Shown: positions 25,281 through 32,974 of the stretch, one piece after another
Layout: the number at the start of each line of letters is the position of its first letter
Position numbering within the stretch: position 1 is the first letter of the stretch
Assembly (NCBI RefSeq): GCF_001975825.1
Contig: NZ_MTKN01000078.1
Span: 1-34,128 of the forward strand
Direction: 5' to 3'
DNA length: 34,128 nt
From: [Flexibacter] sp. ATCC 35208
GTDB taxonomy: Bacteria; Bacteroidota; Bacteroidia; Chitinophagales; Chitinophagaceae
Made by a program: the position numbers and the translations under genes
The notes under the pieces: model-generated
What the model saw: the letters and a program-made list of their open reading frames with translations, nothing else
Told to the model about the DNA's origin: nothing
Databases searched by the model: none

Positions 25281-25940
25281 TTGAAAAAGAAGACCACCCT
25301 TATAGCCCCCTCCCTCCTTGCCTCCAATTTCCTGGAGCTCGGCAAGGAAGTAGACATGCTGAATAACAGTGAGGCGGACTGGTTGCACCTCGATGTAATG
25401 GACGGACGTTTTGTGCCTAATATCAGCTTTGGACTCCCCGTCATTTCCCATATAAAAAGAGCAGCCCGCAAGATCTGTGATGTGCACCTGATGATAGAAG
25501 AACCGGAGAAGTATGCGGAAGACTTCAAAAAGGCCGGTGCAGACATTCTAACCGTACACTATGAAGCATGTACCCACTTACATCGCAATATCCAGCAGAT
25601 CAAAAACCTCGGCATGCAGGCAGGCGTAGCCCTGAACCCACATACACCCGTACAGCTGCTGGAAAATGTGATCAAAGACGTCGACCTCGTGCTCATCATG
25701 AGCGTGAACCCCGGTTTCGGCGGTCAGCACTTCATAGACCAGTCATTGACTAAAATAAAGCAGTTACGCGCCCTGATAGATGCTCATCAGGCACATGCAT
25801 TAATTGAAGTAGATGGAGGTATTACTGCGGACAATGCTGCGGATATAATAGCGGCCGGAGCCGATGTATTGGTAGCTGGCAGTTCGGTATTCAATGCCCC
25901 GGATCCTGCTGAAGCCATTAAGGCACTGAAGTATGCATAA
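25281..25940 (+). CDS. rpe: Ribulose-phosphate 3-epimerase
   Basis: The 219-residue TIM-barrel enzyme interconverts ribulose 5-phosphate and xylulose 5-phosphate in the pentose phosphate pathway. It has IAPSLLASNF (Ser11), LHLDVMDGRFVPN (metal ligands His36, Asp38), DVHLMIEEP (His69), MSVNPGFGGQ and IEVDGGI (Asp178). The start must be the TTG at 25281: no ATG or GTG precedes the essential IAPSLLA segment in frame, and the first ATG would delete it. A terminator follows 22 bases after the stop. Confidence 0.96.
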   Translation: MKKKTTLIAPSLLASNFLELGKEVDMLNNSEADWLHLDVMDGRFVPNISFGLPVISHIKRAARKICDVHLMIEEPEKYAEDFKKAGADILTVHYEACTHLHRNIQQIKNLGMQAGVALNPHTPVQLLENVIKDVDLVLIMSVNPGFGGQHFIDQSLTKIKQLRALIDAHQAHALIEVDGGITADNAADIIAAGADVLVAGSSVFNAPDPAEAIKALKYA

Positions 25941-25962
25941 TCGTGTTCAAACACATATTTGG

Positions 25963-25992
25963 TCCCGCCCACTATAAATGGCGGGATTTTTT
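25963..25992 (+). terminator. Intrinsic terminator after rpe
   Basis: TCCCGCC and GGCGGGA pair perfectly (7 bp, 10-base loop) and are followed by a T run on the plus strand; the minus side has none. Confidence 0.85.
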
Positions 25993-25996
25993 ATTT

Positions 25997-26392
25997 TTAC
26001 TCCGCCTGGAGCTTGTTGATAATCTCGCTGGATAAAGGTTTCGTGAGGTACCCTTTTACAAAAGCATAATCGTCTACCTTCTTTCTATCACTATCATCGA
26101 TAGAGGAAGTGAGTACAAAAATGCCGATCTTCTTTGGTAGTTGCTCATAGAATCCGGCATAATCATTCAGGAAATCCCAGCCATCCATGACTGGCATGTT
26201 CAGATCAAGCAAAATCAGGTCTGGCAGCAGGTCCGGCTCGTAAATGTATTCGCGCAGGTACTTGAGCGCGTCCTGTGCTTCAGAAAATGCCTTCACCTTC
26301 TCCCCGATCCCTTGTCGTTTGATCATCAGGTTCGCTATTTGCTGATGAATCGGGTCATCGTCAACAATAAAGATCATATTGAGCAGTTGCAT
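25997..26392 (-). CDS. Single-domain response regulator (CheY-like receiver)
   Basis: The 131-residue protein is a receiver domain only. Conserved residues are present: acidic pair Asp11-Asp12 (FIVDDDP), phosphoacceptor Asp63 (LLDLNMPVMDG), Thr95 (FVLTSS) and Lys118 (GYLTKPL). There is no output domain, so it must act on another protein or serve as a phosphate relay. It starts 8 bases after the histidine kinase gene and is clearly co-transcribed with it. The kinase has no receiver of its own, which fits this protein being its partner. Confidence 0.92.
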   Translation of the reverse strand: MQLLNMIFIVDDDPIHQQIANLMIKRQGIGEKVKAFSEAQDALKYLREYIYEPDLLPDLILLDLNMPVMDGWDFLNDYAGFYEQLPKKIGIFVLTSSIDDSDRKKVDDYAFVKGYLTKPLSSEIINKLQAE

Positions 26393-26400
26393 ACAGGGAT

Positions 26401-28581
26401 TTATTCGGTTTTAAAGGTAATAATAAATTTGGTACCCCAGCCAGGTCTACTTTCTGCACTTATACTTCCTCCCATTGCTTCTACCTGAGTTTTGGTAATA
26501 AATAAGCCGATTCCTTTTGCGTCAGCATTTTTATGAAAGGTTTTCCTGAACCCAAATAGCTTGCTGCCAAAGCGGTTCATATCAATCCCCATTCCATTGT
26601 CTTCCGCAGTGAGCGTGATCATGCCTTTCTCTTTCCGGCTGCTGAAGTGCAGGGTTGGCGGCACATCGGGCATGCGGTAACGGATGGCGTTGGTGATCAG
26701 GTTTTGCAGAATGCTGTCTAAATATATACGGGGAAACCTGATCATTGATGCTTCCTGAAAGTCCGTGGTAATGCGCAGACCGCTCTGGTTCACTTCCTGC
26801 ATCAGTACATGCAATACATATTCCAGTCTCTCTTCGAACGAAATCACTTCCTGCTGGATATCCGTTTCTTTTCGTATCTGCACTACGTTTACCAGGTCAT
26901 TGAGTGTCTCATCTGTTTTGTTGATCACAGATTCGAGCATACCCAGGTATTCGATCTTCTCCTCTTCTTCATCGGAATGATTGTGCAGTTGCATCAGTGC
27001 TTTCAGGTTGGCGATGGGCGCCCGCAGGTTGTGCGAAGTGATATGCGCAAAGTCTTCCAGCTGCTGGTTTTGATTCAATAAGTTCCGGTTCAGCTTACTC
27101 AGCTGACTATTTGCCCTGTGTAATTCTTTTTGCAGTTTACGGCTACCGGTAATATCCCGGATGAAAACGGAGACAGTGTTGTCACGCATAGGTGTGACAA
27201 GGAAATCGTAACACTTGTCTACCCTGTAAAAGTAACTGCTGAAAGATTCTGATACAGTACTTTTCATTGCCTGTGCCAATCTGTCCAAAAATGGAGACGG
27301 CGTTCTAAACTCAGGGATAATGTCAAAGATATTACTCCCTGGCTGAATTTCCACACCGGCCATTTGTGCAGCCTTTCTGTTGATGAAGTTGACCCGGCCG
27401 TCGCGCTCCAGGGTGGCGTATCCCATATCAACAGCGTCGAAGAAGAGGTGCAACTGTTCTGTATTACGCTGCAGCTCAGTACGCATGAAATGTTCAAGCT
27501 TCGTGTCAGTGATATCGTTGATGAGTGCAACGACAATTGTCTTTTTATTTACAGGATCCTGGAGTGGGAAAAGGGTATAGTCCATCCAGCGAACCTCCGA
27601 CAGGTCTGTAAAGATGGTCTCGGCAGAGAAGTCGACTTCAATTTCTTTGCGGACCATTTTATTCTCTGTCACTACCGTCATAAAAAGTTCGTTAAACCCA
27701 TACAAACAGGCAAAAGGATCGCTCATGATGTTGTAAGCGCCTTCTACAAGGCCTGGCCGTACCTTCAAAAACTCCCGGTGAGTGTGGTTGATCCGGCGCA
27801 TGAAACCATGGTGATCGAACTGTACATAGCCGATAGGCAGATGCTCCACGACACTTTCCAGCAGGCGGGCACTCTTTTCCAAACCCATGAGGGTCAATTT
27901 TTGCGCTGTAACTTCCTTGAGCAGCAGGTATAGATCTGTAATTTGTCGTTGCTGGTTGAAAGCCGGGAAAACGATCGCCTCATAATAACAGGGAGATAGC
28001 CGGATGGAATCGCCAACGGTATTTTCCTGGTAGCGGAGTAAGATCTCTTTTTTAGCGGACCGGCCGGTTTCGGCTACTTCCTCAAATAGTTGGCCAAGGC
28101 CGATCTGGCGATATACCGGATCCCGGAGGATATTGTATCCAGGCTGTATAAAAATAGGGTGATGAGGGCCCCAGACAGCTTGTTGTAAAGCGTTGCTTTT
28201 TATAGGGTAGCCATCCACTGAGAATTGTTGAATACCCAATGGAAGGTGAAAAAATAGTTTATCTGGCTGGGCTGTTTCATGCCCCAGTAGTACAAAATAT
28301 TCATCCTGGGCCAACAACTGCCATGCTGTCCATTGCCCATCCGGACCTGCAAATTCCACGCAAGCTTTTAGTCCGTTTTGAAAGGTTGCTAATAATGCTC
28401 CCCAGTATACGCCCGTTCTCTCTCCGAACAGGTGATCATAATGGACTTTTTCTACATTCCCCCCCGGTAACTGCACAAGTCCCCTGGCCTTATCATTGGC
28501 CGATAACAGGTTTCCATAAAGGTCTAGTAACAGTGCCGGTACAAACGAAGCGAGTGCCTTGTTTATAATGGCATCATTCAT
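26401..28581 (-). CDS. PAS-domain sensor histidine kinase, probably cytoplasmic
   Basis: The 726-residue kinase has no signal peptide or clear membrane span. Its N-terminal half holds PAS/GAF-like sensory segments (roughly 10-120, 130-235, 245-360, with a clear PAS at about 375-490: GYATLERDGRVNFINRKA). A short coiled coil (LHRANSQLSKLNRNLLNQN) leads to the HisKA helix with phosphoacceptor His517 (ITSHNLRAPIANLK). The ATPase domain shows the N box (NLITNAIRYR, Asn627), DNGMGID (661-667), GIGLFI (about 690) and GWGTKFIITF. The HNLRAP form of the H box is typical of Bacteroidota PAS kinases. It pairs with the receiver protein 8 bases downstream. The signal sensed cannot be read from sequence. 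Confidence 0.93.
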   Translation of the reverse strand: MNDAIINKALASFVPALLLDLYGNLLSANDKARGLVQLPGGNVEKVHYDHLFGERTGVYWGALLATFQNGLKACVEFAGPDGQWTAWQLLAQDEYFVLLGHETAQPDKLFFHLPLGIQQFSVDGYPIKSNALQQAVWGPHHPIFIQPGYNILRDPVYRQIGLGQLFEEVAETGRSAKKEILLRYQENTVGDSIRLSPCYYEAIVFPAFNQQRQITDLYLLLKEVTAQKLTLMGLEKSARLLESVVEHLPIGYVQFDHHGFMRRINHTHREFLKVRPGLVEGAYNIMSDPFACLYGFNELFMTVVTENKMVRKEIEVDFSAETIFTDLSEVRWMDYTLFPLQDPVNKKTIVVALINDITDTKLEHFMRTELQRNTEQLHLFFDAVDMGYATLERDGRVNFINRKAAQMAGVEIQPGSNIFDIIPEFRTPSPFLDRLAQAMKSTVSESFSSYFYRVDKCYDFLVTPMRDNTVSVFIRDITGSRKLQKELHRANSQLSKLNRNLLNQNQQLEDFAHITSHNLRAPIANLKALMQLHNHSDEEEEKIEYLGMLESVINKTDETLNDLVNVVQIRKETDIQQEVISFEERLEYVLHVLMQEVNQSGLRITTDFQEASMIRFPRIYLDSILQNLITNAIRYRMPDVPPTLHFSSRKEKGMITLTAEDNGMGIDMNRFGSKLFGFRKTFHKNADAKGIGLFITKTQVEAMGGSISAESRPGWGTKFIITFKTE

Positions 28582-28718
28582 AATTTTCTGTAGGATAAGG
28601 TCTTAAAAATAAGGAATATATTATTATTTTTTGGTAGATATTTTTCTACAAGCCCATAGCGCAATCACAATCTTTTCATTTATTCTTTTGAACTTCCTGT
28701 GAATATTCCCTGTTAAAA

Positions 28719-28750
28719 ATTGCATTGAGGTCGTTTTCCCATTAATTTTG
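28719..28750 (+). promoter_or_regulatory. Candidate promoter of phoH
   Basis: ATTG (28719-28722), a 20-base spacer and TAATTTTG (28743-28750) match the Bacteroidota pattern, the -7 box fully and the -33 box with one mismatch. This would give phoH a 5' leader of about 200 bases. Confidence 0.5.
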
Positions 28751-28767
28751 GTAATAAATCAAAAGGG

Positions 28768-28783
28768 GCATTTTGCAAAATGC
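28768..28783. promoter_or_regulatory. 16-bp perfect palindrome in the phoH leader
   Basis: GCATTTTGCAAAATGC is self-complementary and lies 17 bases past the -7 box. It is followed after four bases by a T run (CAGTTTTTT). It could be a repressor operator or an early-termination hairpin. Confidence 0.45.
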
Positions 28784-28810
28784 TTACAGTTTTTTAACAT
28801 TGAATACGAA

Positions 28811-28903
28811 ATGATCGTTGCGGCTGCATATCATCATCCTGACAAAGTAAGAGAACTATGTAAGAAACAGGCTTTGGCGTGGTTATTGTCACAGCTTTTA
28901 TGA
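28811..28903 (+). CDS. Possible 30-codon ORF in the phoH leader
   Basis: An ATG-started frame encodes MIVAAAYHHPDKVRELCKK and then QALAWLLSQLL before a TGA. It lies 54 bases upstream of phoH and inside the predicted transcript. It has a helix-like composition but no recognisable relative here; chance cannot be excluded. Confidence 0.25.
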   Translation: MIVAAAYHHPDKVRELCKKQALAWLLSQLL

Positions 28904-28957
28904 CAGCCGTGCGTGATTTGACCGGCAGTCCCTTTTCACTCTTAAATAAGACAACAC

Positions 28958-30004
28958 TTGACAGAATCAATCATCAACTTAGACAGCATTAACCCTATAG
29001 AATTTTTTGGGGTCAACAATGGAAAGCTCGACCTGCTGAAGAAAAAATTCCCGCTGTTAAAGATTCTCTCCCGGGGTACTCAACTCAAAATCTCCGGTGC
29101 ACCGGAAGAAGTAGCGACAGCACAGGAAAAAATCACTCAAATCATTTCTTACCTTGAGCGCAATGGTAACCTTAGTGAAAATTACTTTGAACAAATTTTA
29201 GGAGACGAAGAAGCGGTTGATAACTTCAAAGACCGTAATTCCAACGAAATCCTCGTATTTGGTCCTAACGGCCGCAATGTAAGAGCAAGGACCGCCAATC
29301 AGAAAAAGATGGTAGCGATGGCAGAAAAGAATGACATCATCTTCGCCATCGGCCCTGCTGGTACCGGTAAGACGTATACTGCTGTAGCACTTGCTGTTCG
29401 TGCTCTGAAAAATAAGGCTGTCAGGAAAATCATCCTTACCCGTCCTGCCGTAGAAGCTGGTGAAAACCTTGGCTTCCTCCCAGGCGATCTCAAAGAAAAG
29501 ATTGATCCATACCTGCGCCCACTGTATGATGCCCTCGACGACATGATCCCAGCAGATAAACTGAGCTATTATATGACCAACCGTGTCATTGAAATTGCTC
29601 CGCTGGCATACATGCGTGGCCGTACACTGGACAACTCCTTCATTATTCTGGATGAAGCGCAGAATGCGACCGACCTACAGATGAAAATGTTCCTGACCCG
29701 TATCGGTCCAAGTGCAAAAGCGATCATCACCGGTGATATGACGCAGGTGGATCTGCCCAAAAATCAGCAGTCAGGTCTGACAAAAGCCAGTCGTATTCTC
29801 CGTAACGTAGATGGTATTGGCTATCTGGAACTGGATGAAGAAGATGTGGTAAGACACCGCCTGGTAAAAGCGATTATACGTGCATACGATGCGGCAAAAG
29901 AAAAAGAGGAACAATACCAGCAACAAAATCAAAATCACCGTAACAGGGAAAGGGACAGAGACCGGGACAGAGATAAAGAAAAAGAGGAGCGCAGGGATAA
30001 TTAA
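28958..30004 (+). CDS. phoH: PhoH family ATPase
   Basis: The 348-residue P-loop NTPase has an N-terminal KH-like region (about 20-65), a Walker A motif GPAGTGKT (132-139), the PhoH signature TRPAVEAGENLGFLPGD (161-177) and a Walker B FIILDEAQ (228-235). PhoH proteins are linked to RNA metabolism and are widely conserved in bacteria; the exact role is unsettled. The start is a TTG at 28958 giving MTESIINLDSINPIEFFG. The C-terminal tail (about 315-348) is low-complexity and charged, a run of alternating Arg-Asp then Lys-Glu, and is probably disordered; it may bind RNA or proteins. Leader features upstream suggest regulation. Confidence 0.93.
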   Translation: MTESIINLDSINPIEFFGVNNGKLDLLKKKFPLLKILSRGTQLKISGAPEEVATAQEKITQIISYLERNGNLSENYFEQILGDEEAVDNFKDRNSNEILVFGPNGRNVRARTANQKKMVAMAEKNDIIFAIGPAGTGKTYTAVALAVRALKNKAVRKIILTRPAVEAGENLGFLPGDLKEKIDPYLRPLYDALDDMIPADKLSYYMTNRVIEIAPLAYMRGRTLDNSFIILDEAQNATDLQMKMFLTRIGPSAKAIITGDMTQVDLPKNQQSGLTKASRILRNVDGIGYLELDEEDVVRHRLVKAIIRAYDAAKEKEEQYQQQNQNHRNRERDRDRDRDKEKEERRDN

Positions 30005-30150
30005 CACTTCCTTAACAGCGTTTATTGTATGTTCACTTTTTATTATGCGAATTGAACAACAACACGAACCTGTACCGATGGCCAGACACAACAATTATTC
30101 TTTTAGGGAATACAAGTCTGCAACCATGGCCACTAACTCATTATCGCTTT

Positions 30151-30181
30151 TTTGTAAATTTATACTTTCCTCCTATTTTTG
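30151..30181 (+). promoter_or_regulatory. Promoter of the small lipoprotein gene
   Basis: TTTG (30151-30154), 19 bases, then TATTTTTG (30174-30181) match both Bacteroidota elements. The start would be near 30188, about 22 bases before the chosen ATG. Confidence 0.65.
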
Positions 30182-30209
30182 TTACCTCTTATCTATAATG
30201 AACAATTGC

Positions 30210-30683
30210 ATGACCAATTATCTGCGCTTTCTTGTCCTGGTTTTAATATCCGGTGTTGTACTGAGCGGTTGCAAAAAGCGGGCTTCCCCACAGGAGGTAG
30301 CACTGAATTTTATGCATGCTATTCAGGAATCTAACTTCGATCTCGCCAGAGATTACGCGACGAGGGAATCGCAGCAGGTGATTCAGTTATATTCATTTTT
30401 TGATGCCCGCAGGAATGAGACAGAAAGAGAAAAGATCAAAAAAGCGGGTATAGAGGTCGTAAATGCAGAGGAAAATGGAGATAAAGCGACGGTGACCGTG
30501 CTTAACTCTTCCTCTAAACAGCAGGAGCGTTTACAGTTGGTGAAAGAGAATGGCCAGTGGAAAATATCGCTGTCATTAGAAAGTATAATTCCTAATTATA
30601 TGCCTCCGGCTACCCCGATCATGGATTCTGCCAGCGCGATGCAGCCGGATTCGGTTGGAGTACAGTCTCCGGACCAAAAATAG
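30210..30683 (+). CDS. Small lipoprotein with DUF4878-like domain
   Basis: The 157-residue product starts with a lipoprotein signal (MTNYLRFLVLVLISGVVLSG, lipid Cys21). The mature part resembles the NTF2-like DUF4878 fold: SPQEVALNFMHAIQESNFDLA, given here only by its core PQEVALNFMHAIQ, then DYATRES, and a beta strand region KATVTVLNSS and WKISLSLE. The C-terminal tail is Pro/Ser-rich. The ATG at 30210 is preferred over 30198 because a promoter places the mRNA start near 30188; frames extending into phoH are rejected. The function is unknown; related proteins are envelope lipoproteins. Confidence 0.75.
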   Translation: MTNYLRFLVLVLISGVVLSGCKKRASPQEVALNFMHAIQESNFDLARDYATRESQQVIQLYSFFDARRNETEREKIKKAGIEVVNAEENGDKATVTVLNSSSKQQERLQLVKENGQWKISLSLESIIPNYMPPATPIMDSASAMQPDSVGVQSPDQK

Positions 30684-30701
30684 TCCTAACATCCCTGTAA
30701 G

Positions 30702-30732
30702 TTTGGATTTACAGTTGAGTTCCTTATTTTTG
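30702..30732 (+). promoter_or_regulatory. Promoter of the pyrophosphatase gene
   Basis: TTTG (30702-30705), 19 bases, then TATTTTTG (30725-30732) match both consensus elements. The leader would be about 145 bases, with nothing recognisable in it. A weaker TAATATTG box lies near 30823. Confidence 0.6.
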
Positions 30733-30882
30733 CTACGCGCCAGCAAAAGTTAAATTCCACATTGCATAAAGTTAAACTGCTGACCTAAGTCCCGCAACCG
30801 ACTTGGACAGCTTCTTTCTTTTTGTAATATTGACGATGCCGGCGACACCAAAATAATAATAAACAAATAAATAGTTTTGAAG

Positions 30883-31422
30883 ATGACGACGAACAATCCC
30901 TGGCATCAAGTCAGCACAGGATCTGAATCACCCAAAGTCGTAAATGCGATTATTGAAATACCAAAAGGCTGCCGCGCTAAATATGAGCTGGACAAGGAAA
31001 CTGGTCTGCTTAAATTAGACAGAGTGCTGTATTCTTCCGTATACTACCCTGCAAACTATGGCTTTATTCCTCAGACATATTGTGATGATCATGATCCATT
31101 GGATATCCTGATCCTGTCACAGGTGGATGTAGTGCCAATGTGTATTATGGAAGCAAAGGTTATCGGTGTAATGCAGATGATCGATGGTGGTGAGGCAGAT
31201 GATAAGATCATCGCTGTAGCTGCAAATGATATGAGTGTGAACTATATTAACGATATTTCTGAATTACCGCCTCATTTCACAGCTGAAATGCGTCACTTCT
31301 TTGAAGAGTACAAGAGACTCGAGCATAAGGAAGTTAAAGTGGCTGAATTCCAGAATAAAGAAGTTGCTGAAAGGATTATTCTTGAGAGCATTGAAGGCTA
31401 CAAGAAAAAGTTCAATAAGTAG
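30883..31422 (+). CDS. ppa: Inorganic pyrophosphatase, soluble family I
   Basis: The 179-residue enzyme hydrolyses pyrophosphate to two phosphates and drives biosynthetic reactions. The family I signature is present in YYPANYGFIPQTYCDDHDPLDILI, shown here by its core CDDHDPLDIL (67-76), with metal-binding Asp69, Asp71 and Asp74. Further acidic residues lie at DGGEADDKIIAV (101-112). The ATG at 30883 (MTTNNPWHQV) is preferred over the TTG two codons upstream. Its length is normal for bacterial PPases. Transcription likely starts from the promoter at 30702-30732 and ends in the hairpins after 31425. Confidence 0.96.
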   Translation: MTTNNPWHQVSTGSESPKVVNAIIEIPKGCRAKYELDKETGLLKLDRVLYSSVYYPANYGFIPQTYCDDHDPLDILILSQVDVVPMCIMEAKVIGVMQMIDGGEADDKIIAVAANDMSVNYINDISELPPHFTAEMRHFFEEYKRLEHKEVKVAEFQNKEVAERIILESIEGYKKKFNK

Positions 31423-31424
31423 TT

Positions 31425-31459
31425 TTTAAAAGGGAGCGCCAGCCAGCCCCCCTTTTAAA
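31425..31459 (+). terminator. Possible terminator hairpin after ppa
   Basis: TTTAAAAGGG and CCCTTTTAAA form a 10-bp stem three bases after the stop; the following T tract is weak. Confidence 0.5.
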
Positions 31460-31468
31460 TTAAAAAAG

Positions 31469-31513
31469 TGCAACAAAAAAGGTTTTGCCGGAGGCAAAAC
31501 CTTTTTTGTTGCA
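31469..31513. terminator. Bidirectional terminator, 21-bp perfect stem
   Basis: TGCAACAAAAAAGGTTTTGCC pairs perfectly with its complement around a GGA loop (the arm quoted is 31469-31489; pairing arm 31493-31513). A and T runs inside the stem serve ppa and the convergent NlpC/P60 gene. Confidence 0.85.
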
Positions 31514-31514
31514 A

Positions 31515-31557
31515 GCCGATTTGTATGGCCGGCTTGCAGCCGGCCATACAAATCGGC
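31515..31557. repeat. Second perfect hairpin, 19-bp stem without T run
   Basis: GCCGATTTGTATGGCCGGC pairs perfectly with its complement across a TTGCA loop, one base after the preceding terminator hairpin. It lacks a T run; it may be a dispersed palindromic repeat or support the terminator. Confidence 0.75.
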
Positions 31558-31565
31558 GTATTGTT

Positions 31566-32327
31566 TTAGATATATCGTTTGATGATTCTGAGGTTGTGGG
31601 TACGCACTCCTGTCTCTGAATTAATGATCCCCTGATTATCTATTGGATCTACCCTTACCCTACCAGATGAATGTATGATCTCCTGATCATTCAACAGAAT
31701 TCCCACATGCGTGATCCTACCCGCTTCATTGTCAAAAAACGCCAGGTCTCCCAATCTCACCTCCTGTAAAAAATCTACCACCGTACCCTGTGCCGCCTGC
31801 TGATAAGCATCTCTCATTAATGAGATCCCAAGCGTCTTAAAAACCGTCTGTGTAAAGCCGGAACAATCCACGCCGTATACAGACTTTCCGCCCCATAAAT
31901 AGGCTGTATTCAGGAACTGAAACGCCCGTTCACGCAGGCCTGCCTCGTCCAAAAATGGTTTTAAAAGGCTTTCCTCAAATTGTACCGTATACTTTCCCCA
32001 AACTGTTACAGCCTCATCGGTGGTTTTTACTAAGCAGCCCAAAGGCACCTGCATAGGCTGACCGTTCATGCTGACAGTGTTGGCCCATTTGGCAGTGTAG
32101 TGTGTATAGGGCGCATTAAATAATTCTTCTTCTATGATTTCCAGGTGGTTAACAGTCACCCAACCCTCATATTCATCGTACTGACATTTTACCTTTACCC
32201 AGCCATCTTGTCCGTGTACTGTGATGGTTACGCATTCTCCCCACAATGCCTGTGAGATCATTTCACTTCTGTGGGCAGGTTCTGCCCTTAAAGGCATGAC
32301 AGGCACCACCGTAATTGCATATGGCAT
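31566..32327 (-). CDS. NlpC/P60 family cysteine peptidase with SH3-like domains
   Basis: The 253-residue product has N-terminal SH3-like beta domains (about 5-125) and an NlpC/P60 catalytic domain (about 128-253). The catalytic triad is Cys155 (YGVDCSGFTQ), His207 (ITHVGILL) and His219 (IIHSSG). The architecture matches YkfC-type gamma-D-glutamyl-L-diamino-acid endopeptidases, which trim peptidoglycan peptides. There is no signal peptide, so a cytoplasmic role in peptide recycling is likely. It converges on ppa and is divergent from the sigma-like gene, sharing a roughly 70-base promoter region. Confidence 0.92.
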   Translation of the reverse strand: MPYAITVVPVMPLRAEPAHRSEMISQALWGECVTITVHGQDGWVKVKCQYDEYEGWVTVNHLEIIEEELFNAPYTHYTAKWANTVSMNGQPMQVPLGCLVKTTDEAVTVWGKYTVQFEESLLKPFLDEAGLRERAFQFLNTAYLWGGKSVYGVDCSGFTQTVFKTLGISLMRDAYQQAAQGTVVDFLQEVRLGDLAFFDNEAGRITHVGILLNDQEIIHSSGRVRVDPIDNQGIINSETGVRTHNLRIIKRYI

Positions 32328-32398
32328 ATTAATTGTCTAAAATAATTATATGTCTAATGAAACCTTTTGGGTTCTCATATGTAAATATAGGTAACACT

Positions 32399-32974
32399 AT
32401 GCTACAGCAGTTAACTAATTTGTCGGACAAAGAATTAATATCCCGGGCGAGAAAGTTGAAAGACCAGGAAGCCGAAGGTGTTCTTTTGGAAAGGTATAGT
32501 CACCTCATGGTGGCTGTATGCCTGCCTTATTTAAATACCGCCCCCGGAAGGGGCGCGGATGAAGTGTTTCCGGTGCTGCTACAGCGCCTGAGTAATTCTT
32601 TGAAGACCCAAACCATTCATAAGGTGAATGAGTGGATCCATTACAATGTAAAGGCCATTCAGGATAAGTCTGACAGGAATCTGCCCTTCTTCTCTACAAC
32701 TGAATCCAGAGAAATCCAGCAAGTCGAAAACAGGATTGAACATGCTGCTATGAACCAAAAGGAACAGCAGCAGCTCTTAGCGCAGATGAATGTGGTGATT
32801 AGTCAATTGCCCGCTGAGGAGAAATTATTCCTGACGAAATTTTACCTGGAACAGCAGCCTTTGGCCCAGTTGGCCGGGAGTAAGAAGTATTCCATCGAAA
32901 AAGCCAGGCAGATCCTGAAAAATGCTAAACAGCATATGGCTTCAATACTCATGAAACAATCCAATGAGCAGTAA
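32399..32974 (+). CDS. Divergent RNA polymerase sigma-factor-like protein
   Basis: The 191-residue product has the outline of an ECF sigma factor. A region-2-like segment (LLERYSHLMVAVCLPYLN, about 27-44) and a region-4-like helix-turn-helix area (SQLPAEEKLFLTKFYLEQQP, then YSIEKARQILKNAKQHM, about 125-180) are separated by a Gln/Glu-rich linker. Several usually conserved region-2 positions are missing, so promoter recognition is uncertain. The ATG at 32399 (MLQQLTNLSDKELI) is chosen; the frame further upstream is not sigma-like. It overlaps the next gene by 11 bases, the arrangement of a sigma with its regulator. It could also be a non-DNA-binding relative. Confidence 0.6.
   Translation: MLQQLTNLSDKELISRARKLKDQEAEGVLLERYSHLMVAVCLPYLNTAPGRGADEVFPVLLQRLSNSLKTQTIHKVNEWIHYNVKAIQDKSDRNLPFFSTTESREIQQVENRIEHAAMNQKEQQQLLAQMNVVISQLPAEEKLFLTKFYLEQQPLAQLAGSKKYSIEKARQILKNAKQHMASILMKQSNEQ

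Noticed and set aside
29880..30209. Long N-terminal extension of the small lipoprotein into phoH
   Set aside because: It reads a shadow of the phoH tail. A promoter pair at 30151-30181 and a lipobox fix a later start.
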